From Dactylonectria macrodidyma (lineage: Eukaryota > Ascomycota > Sordariomycetes > Hypocreales > Nectriaceae), in contig JAGMUV010000008.1 in assembly GCA_020744425.1 (NCBI GenBank), forward strand, positions 1,364,001-1,428,000: a DNA stretch of 64,000 bases, in the 5' to 3' direction. This document shows, in pieces, positions 54,322 through 64,000 of this stretch. The number at the start of each line of letters is the position of its first letter. Position 1 is the first letter of the stretch. The notes beneath the pieces were generated by a model, which made no database searches, was not told the DNA's origin, and saw nothing but the letters and a program-made list of their open reading frames with translations. The position numbers and the translations under genes were made by a program.

Positions 54322-57179
54322 GATTTGACTTGCGATATGATGCAAGGTCAAATCAAAGGAGCGAGCTAGCTAGCTAGCAGGCAGCACGGCTAGCAGGCAA
54401 GGCACAAGACGCTGACGAGAGGAATGAGATAAGATGGTGCACACGGAAGCCGAGAGCGGGGAGGGCGCAGCAGCGGCTAGAAGCTCCGATGTCGTGACGG
54501 AGGAATGGATGACGCGAAGGACGTGAATAAATGCGGTAGAGATGAGGAGAAGTAAATGCCGGAGATGGTTCACGGGAATCAAGAAAATGACACGAAACAG
54601 ACGATAGATGAAGGAGGAGGAAGAAAAAGGTCACAAGGCAACATGTAGGCGACTTTTGACGTGTGAAGTCGGTCCCAGGTAGCCAATGACCCCAGATTGA
54701 ATTGGGCCAGGCGCCTGGAGGGAACTGTAAGGCATAGCGGGAGGGACAGGCAGGGCAGGCACGACAGGGTTATGGTTATGGAAAGGTACTTTGTGCCTGT
54801 CTAGAGGTACATGCTGAGCTTGAGGCTGGTTGACGGCACAGTAGAGAACAAAGAGGTTGGAGCAATTCACATGAGCCAAACGTTGTACCTTCTACGTCAC
54901 CCTTTGAGCTTGTTGGTACCCCTGCAAGAGCGGGATAGCGGATCCATCGGACGAAGCCTCAAACTCGAGACCCACGGCCTACCTAGGCTAGGACCCACGA
55001 AGAGTCACCGGCAAAGGCAAGGCCAAAGGATGGAGGGAGGGCAAAGAGATGGATACAAGCCAAAGGCAAAGCCCAAAGAGACGGAGTACCAGGTTGTAGA
55101 CTGCACAGGTATTCTCAAGCTCCGTCCCCTTCGGTTGCCTCATGCACTGCCACGAGACCATGGCGTATTGGGGGGATTCGGGGGCGCCTTGAGAGATGGC
55201 GGATTGTGGTTGGTTGTTGCCTGGGGGCTTTTGCGTGAGATGTACGCCTTGTCGGGACCATGAAAATGGATGGCTGAAGCTGAGGATTGGCTTGCTGAAG
55301 TGAGATTTGGAGGGTCCTCAACGGCCATACAGGCATGTCTTTTTCGTGCGCTCATCCCGTAGACAAGGCTGGACCACCGCCAATCGTTAAAGGGATGCTC
55401 CAAGGCATCAAAGCATCCAGGCATCCAGGCATCCAAAGCTCCAAGAGCCAGATAGATTTATGGTTACCAGGTATATGCTAGGAGCTATCCCACCAGCCAG
55501 CGACAATACCGGGGAGCAAGCTGAAGAGCCAACGACAACCCACTGACCAGCTTTCCATTTTCCATTGAGGAGATCCGTTGGGGACCACCAAGATTCACAA
55601 AACAGCCACTAGGAGCCGCTGTGACTCCAGGGGAGTTGCACTGGGTCATAGTGCGGCGGGGTTGGTTCGCCTTGTTGTGGGGCTTGGGGCTGGCTCTCCT
55701 CCGTGGATGTTGACCACGACACGAATGCTGCAAGATGCATGAGAATCGGGCTGTTCAAGTCCTCAGCCCAAAAAGACCGGAATGCCCGAAATCATCACAC
55801 CATTTTGAATGCACCTGGAATCCTGCCTTTCTCTCCATCCTTTTCCATCGCAGATCAAGAGTCGCGGCCAGTTCAGGTCAGTCCATGACAAGCGAATAAC
55901 CTTGAAGCCACGACAAAAAGCAATGCAAAACACTTGGTGCCACCTTTGAGACGCCCGTCGTTACGGTGGCGTGGTGCATCCAGGCCATCCAGGTGAACCT
56001 TTGATGGTCTGCTGCAGGGGCTTGACGCGGCCTCTCAGAACGAGTCGCCAAAAAGTGAGGCGGCGCCCACGGCACTATCTCAAGCATGGATGGCTGGCTA
56101 TCGCTCTGCCACGGAAGATGCGCAATCCATCCGATTACGTGCCACGAGAGAAGGACGAAAAGAAACCTGCGGGTGCTGAAATGGATGCCGATCGCCACTG
56201 GAATGCACCCGGTTGCAATGTCTATTGCATTAAAGTGAAGGCCTCAAGACACATGTCTCTTGGGATCTGGGTTGAGAAGACAAGACTAGACAGAATCTGC
56301 ATTGAGAAAACAGGGTTGTGTCATCTGCCGTCGGTGGTCCTAGTGATCCTTGTCAAGGTCTCTCCCGTTCTCTCAGCCTTTGCCCAGCCTCTCCCCAATG
56401 ACCAGTCACTGGCTTCACTATTGCTTCTGTTGACTCCACCGTTGGCTTCAATACTGACCTGTCGATAGACCGTGCTGAAAACTGTACGCATCGTATTCCT
56501 ACCAAGCTATGCACGACATCACTGCCGAGCCAGGCGACAGTCCGACCCACCAACATGAACGCATCTCCTCTACGCACGCAGTGCAACCCAGGTGGCGCCC
56601 AGAAGTCAATCGAAATGGTTCGTATTCGCAAGCACACCGTGAATGAGGCTCTGAGCTTGTTGGCAAGTGTTACTGAGCAATGATTTGAGCATCGTGGGTG
56701 GAGCAGCTTTAGGCAGATTGGCGCCGTTGTGGATCTGGGGATGGGATGCCTCGCTGGGATCCAACGGGAGTGGATCTCGAGTTTAAGTGCATTCAGCCTT
56801 GAATTGGGATTTTGGGATGGTTGATGGCGAATATTTTTCAGGTTTCTGCCAAAGAAGAGACAACTGGTTCGCGCAGGTGAGGGAATTATTGTTCAGCCTT
56901 TGTCCCACAAACTGACAAGCCCTGGTCCACGATGATCCTTCTTTCAGGATAAGGGCAGAGAGTCGACTTGTTTAGGGAGGGTCTACTAGATTGTAGGTCT
57001 AAGACTATTTAAATAGGTGAACTCTTCAAGCATGCTTCAATGATGTCCCGGCCAGCTTCCTATATCACCACAGAAGTAATGCTAATGCGGGCATAAGAAA
57101 TGGCTCATTGCTCATCCAAGCTCAATGCTTGATCCAGGACTTTGCTCGAGGCTCGATTTGCTGCTACCAAATCTCTGAT
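54322..57179. other. gene-poor region
   Basis: The promoter and leader of the AAA gene occupy the first 300 nt, with an (AGCT)n run at 54364-54378. The rest has only short overlapping ORFs without family signals. GCATCCAGGCATCCAGG-type repeats occur at about 55405-55435. I see no gene. Confidence 0.45.
55405..55436. repeat. short ATCCAGGC direct repeats
   Basis: GCATCAAAGCATCCAGGCAT then CCAGGCATCCAAAG: an 8-10 bp unit repeated about three times. Confidence 0.55.
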
Positions 57180-57483
57180 CGATGCACAACCTCGCCGAAC
57201 GCCGCCATACATACGTTTGCCAATTTATTAACTGGATGCCTCAGTATAACCATGCCGACCTTTCGGCGACCATTCGCCGTTCGCTCGGCGAGTTGAAAGC
57301 GGGCACCCCAAGCTTGGTGCTTTCTAGTGCTACGTTCAACTCCTCGCAACGGACATTTGCTGATGGCGTGCGCTCGCCGAACGCTCGCCATGTGCTCGGC
57401 GATTTCAAGCGCTCCACATTTTGGGTAATATCAGTTAGCCGAACGCTCGTCGAACGTTCGCCGAGCTGCCGGCGACATTGAGG
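57180..57483. repeat. cluster of CGCCGAACG / CTCGGCGA inverted motifs, possible DNA-transposon end
   Basis: Within 300 nt there are repeated words in both orientations: CTCGCCGAACGCCGCC (57190), TTTCGGCGACCATTCGCCGT (57260) with CGCTCGGCGAGTTGAAAGCG just after (57284), CTCGCCGAACGCTCGCC (57374), GTGCTCGGCGATTTCAAGCG (57391), and at the right end AGCCGAACGCTCGTCGAACG followed by TTCGCCGAGCTGCCGGCGAC and ATTG. Dense subterminal repeats of this sort near one sharp edge resemble hAT-like fungal DNA transposons or MITEs. I did not find a matching opposite terminus. Confidence 0.45.
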
Positions 57484-59805
57484 CAGGATTGAGCATCAGT
57501 CTACGATTTATCTTATGCCACCCGTGTGCATGATGGGTATCTGAAAGCATTGTGTTGAAGACGCCCGCCACTTATTATCATTCCTCCTCCAAAATTAACC
57601 TTCCTAGAATGAGCATAATTGGTAAAAGTAGAACTGGGTGTGAGGAGGTTGGTTCCATCGCAATTCTTAATAGGCCTAGGTTAAGTGAATCCTTTTACAA
57701 TCCGTCCAGTTGTGAACCAGTTGATGTAGCCAGTTCCAAGACTTCTCGCTGGGATTAAAAAGCCGCACCCTCATCAATTGGACGCTGGTCACCCAAGGAC
57801 ATCTGCCGGTCGTGCTTAAAGATCCCATTGTTTGTTATGTCTATAAGACCATCTGATTTACTCAATTGAAGATGGGTCGACGTGATTGTGTCTTACGTGG
57901 GGGATGTCCGCGATCCAGGCTCGTGGGTGGGTGAAGACGATGAGCCGCTAGGCTATGTAGAGGGACAGCCTGCCTCAGAGGTCAAGTCCCTAAGAACCTG
58001 GCAGTAGATGTTCTATCTCCTCCTTGGGGAGAGATTCTGCTGTTGAAACACTTGGCGACAAAGAGTGATGCACAAAAGCCTCCGAACAGTTGACTTGGCC
58101 ACAATCTAGGACATTTGTCTACCAAGGTCGTTGCGTTCAGCCAATAGTCCAAGCATAGAAACTCGAAGACTTGCTTTGAGCAGGATTTGGTAAAACAGCC
58201 ATCAACATTCATGCCAAATATTCTTCAGGGTCGTTCCTTTATCGGCAAGTTGCCCATCCATGTGCCACCTCTTAGTGTCGTCGAGCTCTCGTCAACTGGT
58301 GTCGCGACCATGACAACTACTAAACATCTACCACTTTGGAAGAGCAGAGTGTAGTTCTCGAAGTTTAAGCCTATTTGTCTGAATATTCGATAACAGGTCG
58401 TTTTACAAAGAGAGCATGGAGAGCTAAGGTCAACTTGCCATCCACAACTTACCCACCGTCCCGTCTACTGAATTTTCTAATGGGAAACAAGCAGCCTAGA
58501 ACTGATATGAGAACTTGGATGAAAGTCATATTCCATTTAACCTACTTCAAATGTGAAGCCTGGTCACCTAAGGCAGGGTAGAGATGCAACTGGTTGGTGA
58601 ATGCTTTGGGTATAGGGTAGGGGGGTTCAGAATGGCCGAGATCACCACGACACGATATGAATCAAATAAATCGTGTAAGTATTAAGTATTTAGAACGGAC
58701 GCAATACTATATTTGGGTTCAAGTCGGTAAAGTAACTCACCATTCAGGAGCGATTACGTAGCAAGACTGGTCTGTAGTCTGTTGGACGCTTCTCTCAACG
58801 CCAAGCGATTGCAATTGAGTAGCATTCGGGTACACTTGACTAGAGAGCACGTAACAATTCCATCAGAACTTGGTCATAGCTATGGCCGTGCAATAGTCTG
58901 GTGTCTCCCAACTCAAGCTACAACCCTCGCTTCACCAAGACCTACATCTTTTCGCCGTTCTCGTCATTCATCATCAGCTAGCATTACTAGCTGAAAGTCT
59001 CAAATGGATGCAACCTTTGATGAGCACCCTTGATGAGCGGCACTGCAACTTACTCGCTACCGATTTGAACCGCGGTAGAAATTGACATATTGACCAGTTA
59101 GCGCGTCCGGAGCAACAAAAGCAAACCTCAGCCAGTACATCCCCTAGGTGCAATTGCTGACTGAAACACGGTCCGGGAGCATCTCCAGCCACAGAATCAT
59201 GACCTCCTAGGGGTGGTTAAAGGGCATCCGACCGTCTCAATGTGGATTGCCGTTTTGGCGACGAGCATGAGGCTAAGGTGCGATGGCTGTAAGTGGCGCT
59301 GAATTGATCAGTGGCGCTGGATTGAGCGGCGAGAATTCATCAACATGCATTCACATGATGAAGTCAAGATCCAATTGCAAAGGCAGGGCGTCATACCATG
59401 TGGTGATCGCCATCCCCATCCTCACAGATGCATCTGCACCTCATCAGTCATCTCGCGTGTCTGATCGACGGGAGGGAAGAGACGACAACGCGGATGGAAC
59501 CGAGTCAATGGAGCTGAAATCAAGCCCAAAGCATCCACAATTGGGTATTAAAAAACGACTCGTCACTTTGATGCAGGCCTTGATCCATCACCAATTGCCC
59601 TGTCGCGGTTGCACCAAGGTCCGACTTGGGATTATCCCCCGTGCCCCGTTTCGAACCCAAAATTATAGATTTTTCCAGAAACAGTGAGACAAGCGATCGC
59701 CCTTGCACATGAGCGGCGGGTCTTGCAGCACGAATTGTCATTTCATTGCTTTTTTCGAAAAACGAAACCGAGGACTCCGCAGGGTCGCCTTTGCCTGGGG
59801 TATTT
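57484..59805. other. gene-poor, compositionally mixed region
   Basis: AT-richer than flanks between 57550 and 59000, with no convincing ORF or RNA gene. A 388-codon minus-strand ORF beginning at 60686 runs to 59520 but reads as non-coding text (low complexity, many Pro/His/Arg/Gln). I do not call it. Confidence 0.4.
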
Positions 59806-59850
59806 TGCCTGGCCACTTTGCATGGCCACCTTGCCTGGCCACTTTGCCTG
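59806..59850. repeat. 13-14 bp minisatellite (CTGGCCACTTTGC)
   Basis: CCTGGCCACTTTGC, ATGGCCACCTTGC, CTGGCCACTTTGC and CTGCC follow directly: three full units and a partial. Confidence 0.8.
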
Positions 59851-60877
59851 CCCCGAACTTCTGGATGGGTCTGGGGCGGCTGAAATGGGTTGTGGTTCCA
59901 AGGCTGAAAAAGAAACGACTTTATGCGGACAACACGAGGGATGAGGGGCGGTGAAGAGTGATTGAGGATTGAACTGACCCTGTGATGATGTCCAATAATA
60001 TGTCCAGTAACGATGCCCAGTGATGGTCCAATGATGTTGTTTCCGGCTAGATTATGTGGTTTCAAGTGTCCACGTCCCCATTGCCAAAAGCCCTGGGGCG
60101 TCCTGGGCGTGTTGCAACGGAAGAGGCTTGGAAGTGGCTTGGAAGCATCGTGGAATGGGCGTGTGGGGTTGAACAACACGTCTGTGACTGGTCGGCATTG
60201 GTTGTGGCATTTTTGACAGGCAGTGGCTCTTTTGACAGGCACGTGCTTGTATCGGGATGACGAGTTTGCGAGCCAGATGCCGTATGAAGTTGATACCCTT
60301 TTTTGCCCCTTGTTAGACCTCGGAAGGCCCATGTTGAACCGGCTCTTCGGCTGTCTTTGACGGCTGGAGGAATGCCGCGTGGTGACTAGGGCCATGGCAC
60401 AGACAGGGTCATTCGGCCCCCAGACGATTACCAAACCATGCCGTCGGGGCGCTGCAAGAGACGTACGATGGCAGTTGAGAGGCGTCAAGGAGGATTCCCG
60501 TCGGCACGGATTCGCCTGCAATGTATTCTGCGGATGGGCATGAAAACCTCGCTGCAGGATGCGCTTGCGCCCGCATCGTGCATCTCCGGTGATGAACTCG
60601 CCGGGAGTTGACGCTTGTTCCTGTACAGACGCTTGTAGAGGTTGCTCAATGTGTGATTGACAGGCCCTTTCGGCTGTGATTGACAAGTTCTACTGGCTGT
60701 GACGAATACTCAACCGACAGCCCTGACTGGCCGGTCCCTGAAGCCTTTCCTCTTACATGCAACCTCGTGGATGGACATGGGGCATGGGCTCATATCAACG
60801 TCCGTTTACCGGGCGTGCACATGCTGCAGCTTAGTGCTCAGCTTTAATCAAACCAATGACGAACAGCCCTTTGACCG

Positions 60878-60970
60878 TTCTGGTAGTCCGTCTTGTCTAT
60901 CCTGGTAGTTCGTCTTGGTAGTCTATCCCGGTAGTCCGTCCTAGGAAAGTCCATGCTGGGAAGTCCGTAT
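60878..60970. repeat. TGGTAGTCCGTC imperfect repeats
   Basis: CTGGTAGTCCGTCTTG, CTGGTAGTTCGTCTTG, CCGGTAGTCCGTCCTA and GGGAAGTCCGTAT occur in succession with 6-15 nt spacers: about five diverged units. Confidence 0.7.
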
Positions 60971-61425
60971 CCCAACAGGTGTCATGTTCTAGTAGGCCCT
61001 GTAATTAGCCGTCCCTTGCTACTCCGATCCTGTCGATTGTGCTCGGTAGCGGGTCGGCATACTCGGGGACGAAGGTCAGATGGACTCCGAAGGACAGTGT
61101 CGGTCTCATCAAGGTCGATGCAAGGAAGCAGCAGCAGAAATGGAAAAGAAGAAATTCTCAGACATTCACAGCTACAAAACACCCTCCACAAGCCAAAGGA
61201 ACACGGAGCCGCGGCGATTGAGGCGGGCATCCACACACACACAACTCACCACATGGCTAGCCTGGGTGGAGTATGGCAGTGAAACCTGCAGCGAAGAAAA
61301 GCACGGGTACGTTCTTGGAGGGAGCCTTGTTCTTCGTTGAGTTGACCGACGACCCGCTTTGCCCAGTTTTTCCAAAGAAGGCTTCTGGAAGGAAAACTCC
61401 TAGAGTGGCCGCCCCATGCGACAGG

Positions 61426-61512
61426 CCCATGCAACGAAAGGCCCCCATGCAACGAAAGGCCCCCATGCAACGAAAGGCCCCATTCGATGAAAGGTCCCAT
61501 TCGATGAAGGTG
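61426..61512. repeat. 18-bp minisatellite, five units
   Basis: CCCATGCAACGAAAGGCC occurs three times perfectly (61426-61443, 61444-61461, 61462-61479), followed by two diverged units reading CCATTCGATGAAAGGT and CCCATTCGATGAAGG. Confidence 0.92.
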
Positions 61513-61687
61513 GCTTCCACCCCGACAAGGACCGAACACCCCCCAGGACGACGATGTGGGCAGAACGGGATTCTGCGCCCAACCCCGGATCGATGCTGTG
61601 CGTATGACACCAGAGAATGGCGGAGAACTGCTGTGCAGAGAATGGACAGGGAATGATTCCAGAGAAGCACCTTTGGAGAAGAGTCCA

Positions 61688-61775
61688 GAATATTGGGTCC
61701 TCCATAATGCCTGGGTCTCTTGAGGCTTGGGTCCCATAATACTTGGTCCTCCCACAATGCTTTGGGTCCTCAGCC
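61688..61775. repeat. GGGTCCTCC-type imperfect repeats
   Basis: ATATTGGGTCCTCCATAATG, GGGTCTCTTGAGGCTTGGGT, ATACTTGGTCCTCCCACAAT and GCTTTGGGTCCTCAG: four diverged units of about 20-25 bp. Confidence 0.6.
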
Positions 61776-63130
61776 CACTCTTGCCCGTCCAGTGGTCCGT
61801 TTTCGCGTTCTTTTTTTTTTTTTTTCTTTCCCACGGCAGAACCGAGAGGCTTGGACCGGATCGTTTGCGAGAGGCATTATCGTTCGTTTGTGTTGAGGCT
61901 CTTCTGGGTGCACGATCCACCGGAGTTGAGGGTGAGTCGTTTCGGCAAATGGCTCTTTGGATCAAAGGCTTGGATCAAAGGCAAAGGGGAACATGGTAGG
62001 GTTGAATGCATGGAGAGAATGGATGCATGGAGGTTGCGCTTCGGCCTGCAATCGAGTCAACCGAGCATCATGCCGCATTAACGAGAATCCCCCAAACCCG
62101 GCCGGGCTGTTGGCGCGTCGAACTAGCCTCTGCTTGTGCTGCGTGGCGTCCTTGTTTGAGTTTGATGACGATTATCGATCTTTCGTCTGCGACATTCCTC
62201 TCTTGCGTTCGTCTCCTTGCACATTGATCGTCTCCTCCCACATTGGTCTTCTTTCCCGTCGAACGTCCACATCGGCATCCTCAACTTGTCTCTGTGCGTC
62301 GGCCTGCTCCACCAAGTTTCCATGGGGGGCCGTCAAATCACCCATCACCAACGCCTAGCAGCACAACATCCATGTCAGGTTAAACCGGCGCACGCGACGA
62401 GTGGATCCCAGTCCCGAGTCCCGGCCAAGTCGTCTTTTGGCCAGTCTTCTGTGGCCATTCGTTGCGAATCTAGCTCGCCTCTTGGATGTCCAGCCCACTC
62501 CACTTGACTTGATGGAATCGCCTCTTAACAGAATCTCTCTTCTTTTCCCCTCTGTTTCAAGTTATCCTCGGTCTTTCATGTCATCCTGGGCCTCTTATCA
62601 GTCATGGAATGCCATTGCCACCTCCAAAACGGAACACGCTAGCTTTGTATTTGTCCATACGCGGCTTCGGTCCCGGCATTGGGCCTTGGCAGACTAACAA
62701 GCTCGAAACCCACCCGCGACTCTACGCCCATTCTTGGTCTTCTTGTCTCCTTTCCCCTTGTCCATTCTCTTTGCCCACCCTCTCTTCCTATCCAATAGGA
62801 ACCCACTCCAAGCAACTCAACTGCGTTTAGAAGCCCCCCGCCCTGGTGGCCTGTCTTGGTCGGAGCTAGTCGCAGCGTGTTTCCCTCCCACCCCTGGACC
62901 GACCGTCGGAGCGTGCGCCTCCAAGTGCTGAGAGACTTAATCCACCAGCCCGCTTGGAGCTTTTTTGAACCCGCTTGGTCGGAGGCCCAACCGGAAGGCC
63001 CCAATTACAAGGGAATTGGATTTCGTAGGTTGCTCTGTCGCTGCGCTGGTATGAACGAGTTTGGGTAGAAGGCCGTTTGTATCGTAACAAAGTCCCAGGC
63101 CGCAAAAGTCTCCAGGTCCTGGTTCAACAT

Positions 63131-63200
63131 CCCCAGCCCTTTTGTCCCCAGTCTTTTTGTCCCCAGTCTCTTGATCAAAGCCCCCAATCCTTTTGTCCCT
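63131..63200. repeat. TTTTGTCCCCAGTC minisatellite
   Basis: CCCCAGCCCTTTTGT, CCCCAGTCTTTTTGT and CCCCAGTCTCTTGATC follow each other, then CCCCCAATCCTTTTGTCCCT: four units of 14-16 bp. Confidence 0.75.
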
Positions 63201-63865
63201 TGATCAATGTCCATGGTCCACCTGGTCACTTGTCCTGACCGGTCACGGTCCCACGGTGTTTTGAGTCGTTTTCGCAACAACGCCGGTGCCCTCCGCACTG
63301 GCACCATTGTGGTCGTGGTCCTTGCTTGGTGTCCCCCTGTTCTCTTACGGGCTCAAATGAGGAAAAGACGGGTGCTGGGGTGAAGGTGTAGGTGCATGCA
63401 TGTACGTAGGTAGCAGTAGAAATGCCACATGCTTTTTAGTTTGAACGAAACGGCCCTGTTGGTGTTGAAGCTTTGTCCTTGTCGTCTTCTAATAAAGCAA
63501 AACCCCGCCATCCCATGCCATCCAGTCGATCCACGATCCTATCCCTCCACAAAACCTTTTTCCCCCATTACCCGGTTTCTGCACTGTCAGGTTGCGTTGC
63601 CTTGTTTGTCCCTTTTTTTTGCCTTTGCCTCTGCGTTGCGTTGGCGTTGCAGGTCTGCAGCCAGTCATCTCATCCATTTTTTGCATCGGTGTTAGTCTGG
63701 GCCCAGCCTGGTTCGGTTCAATCTCTGCCGCCATTTGTTGCCGGCTGCCACGCGGACGCACACGGTATAGCACTCGCAGGAGGGGGGGTCAGTCAGACAC
63801 GAGGGAGCGAGGCTAGACACACAAGACAGCTTGAGCCATCCATCGTATTCGCACGTCTAGACTTG

Positions 63866-63895
63866 GAGTTGCAGTCGCAGTTGCAGTTGCAGTCC
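63866..63895. repeat. (GCAGTT)n microsatellite
   Basis: GTTGCAGTCGCAGTTGCAGT followed by TGCAGTCCC: a hexanucleotide repeated about four times near the right edge. Confidence 0.75.
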
Positions 63896-64000
63896 CACAC
63901 CACGTCAAAGAATCCCCGACGCCAAAACCCGAACCCAGCTACGCCGGTGAGAGCAGGAGGGTTCCGTTGACGGCCCTATACGGACTAGAAGGGACATTTA

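Larger units (their letters stand above)
59851..64000. other. gene-poor region, possible long promoter/leader of a gene to the right
   Basis: No supportable gene. It contains several minisatellites (listed separately), a poly-T tract near 61808-61825 and long pyrimidine-rich stretches (62130-62330, 62520-62600, 62740-62790, 63560-63640) like those in fungal 5' leaders. This could be the regulatory region of a plus-strand gene beyond 64000. Confidence 0.4.

Noticed and set aside
55971..56468. 165-codon plus-strand ORF in the gene-poor region
   Set aside because: No domain or signal, starts at a non-ATG codon, and composition is like its surroundings.
59645..59680. TTCGAAA T-loop-like sequence on the minus strand, checked as a tRNA
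   Set aside because: No matching T-stem, acceptor stem or anticodon arm can be drawn.
59520..60686. 388-codon minus-strand ORF
   Set aside because: Text is low in hydrophobic periodicity, rich in Pro/His/Arg/Gln, crosses a minisatellite, and shows no family motif. Its length can arise by chance in GC-rich non-coding DNA.
61273..61656. plus-strand ORF with a repeated MQRKAP motif
   Set aside because: It is the translation of an 18-bp minisatellite; reverse-strand frames are equally open.

Overview
The window is nuclear DNA of a filamentous ascomycete, most likely a sordariomycete and plausibly a hypocrealean. The evidence is short GT-AG introns (42-60 nt) with CTRAC-type branch points, fungal Zn2Cys6 regulators, and fungal versions of SYP1, LTN1, TAM41 and RIC8. 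I see no tRNA, rRNA, CRISPR or bacterial-type operon signals. Exon coordinates were worked out by hand from splice signals and reading-frame continuity.

Layout. 1-4.7 kb is an accessory-looking left end: the 5' part of an FHA-kinase gene with degenerate catalytic motifs, an orphan gene with an internally duplicated Trp-rich domain, and a decayed tandem copy of that gene. 5.4-20.4 kb is housekeeping: TAM41, SYP1, a Zn2Cys6 regulator, a CDK-like kinase and LTN1. 20.4-29.1 kb holds a long intergenic region, a large presumed mitochondrial protein with 18 internal repeats, a small conserved protein and an FHA (Tos4/Plm2-like) regulator. 29.1-31.6 kb is gene-empty. 31.6-43.0 kb mixes RIC8, a secreted GH93-like glycosidase, a sugar-transporter relic, a protein with a HeLo-like (STAND-type) N-terminus and a multipass membrane protein.

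44.1-51.0 kb is a compact group: a Zn2Cys6 regulator convergent with a secreted agmatinase/ureohydrolase, then a MATE transporter divergent from the ureohydrolase, then an APC-family permease. Together they could form a small guanidino-compound or polyamine uptake and breakdown cluster; this is inference. 51.1-54.3 kb encodes a triple-AAA SpoVK/CbxX-like ATPase in which two of three Walker B motifs lack the catalytic Glu.

54.3-64.0 kb has no gene I can support. It contains several minisatellites, a cluster of CGCCGAACG-type inverted motifs that looks like one end of a DNA transposon, and pyrimidine-rich stretches typical of a long fungal promoter or leader for a gene beyond the right edge.
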